From the NCBI GenBank assembly GCA_902773395.1, contig CACYEJ010000224.1:1-5737 (forward strand): 5,737 nt of DNA, given 5' to 3'. How positions within the stretch are numbered: the stretch's first letter is position 1; each line of letters starts with the position of its first letter. The notes under the pieces are model-generated. The model did no database searches. It was not told where the DNA came from and was given only the letters and a program-made list of their open reading frames with translations. A program made the position numbers and the translations under genes. This DNA is from an uncultured Ruminococcus sp. (lineage in GTDB: Bacteria > Bacillota_A > Clostridia > Oscillospirales > Acutalibacteraceae). Positions 5,686-5,737 of this stretch are shown here, in pieces.

Positions 5686-5737
5686 ATGCTTTTTAATGAG
5701 AAATATGGAATTTCACATATCAGCTATAATACAGGCA
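5686..5737 (+). CDS. Start of an unidentified gene, cut by the window edge
   Basis: An ATG at 5686 follows GAGGTGA (5676-5682), a good match to the anti-Shine-Dalgarno sequence, and the frame stays open for 17 codons to the edge (MLFNEKYGISHISYNTG). It begins 33 nt after the GH31 stop with no terminator or clear promoter between, so co-transcription is likely and a role in carbohydrate use is plausible. The fragment has no signal peptide character and is too short for me to recognise. Confidence 0.65.
   Translation, partial: MLFNEKYGISHISYNTG

Overview
The window is AT-rich with short intergenic gaps, strong AGGAGG-type ribosome binding sites and sigma-A-like promoters. Together with the tgt-yajC pair, a CadC-type repressor and a Ro-alphaG1-like GH31 glucosidase, this suggests a low-GC Firmicute. 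It is most likely an anaerobic gut-type clostridium (Ruminococcus/Oscillospirales or Lachnospirales relatives); the lineage is inferred from gene content and protein style, not measured.

Layout. Positions 1-3322 are all transcribed leftward (minus strand) and positions 3607-5737 rightward. Reading the minus strand from its promoter end: tgt (3322 to 2186, tRNA queuosine modification), yajC (2114 to 1788, Sec accessory membrane protein), an intrinsic terminator (1738-1770), a CadC/ArsR-type metal sensor (1657 to 1292), and the first 399 codons of a Zn/Cd/Pb-exporting P1B-ATPase (1197 to the left edge). On the plus strand, a cytoplasmic GH31 alpha-glucosidase (3607-5652) is followed 33 nt later by the first 17 codons of an unidentified gene.

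How the parts fit. The sensor and the ATPase form a self-regulated metal-resistance unit. A TTGACA-17-TATAAT promoter (1700-1728) is overlapped by a perfect 12-8-12 inverted repeat (1671-1702). A second element that matches it at 21 of 26 positions (1221-1246) lies just before the ATPase ribosome binding site. The repressor carries ligands for both metal sites known in this family (alpha3N thiols C58/C60 with N-terminal C7/C9; alpha5 D101/H103/H114/E117). The ATPase begins with two tandem metal-binding domains that look like an internal duplication, joined by a Cys/His-containing linker.

The tgt and GH31 genes diverge from a 284-nt intergenic region that carries a recognisable promoter for each direction. 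yajC seems to have its own promoter between tgt and yajC, and secD/secF do not follow it. The GH31 enzyme has a Trp at the position that, in its characterised homologues, favours alpha-1,6 over alpha-1,4 linkages, so it is probably an isomaltase-type enzyme.

I found no CRISPR array, insertion sequence, tRNA, rRNA, phage gene or convincing riboswitch. The window looks like ordinary chromosomal housekeeping plus a metal-resistance cassette, and I do not see a wholly new system in it. The most interesting points are the paired operators, the duplicated metal-binding domain with its Cys linker, and the predicted linkage specificity of the glucosidase.
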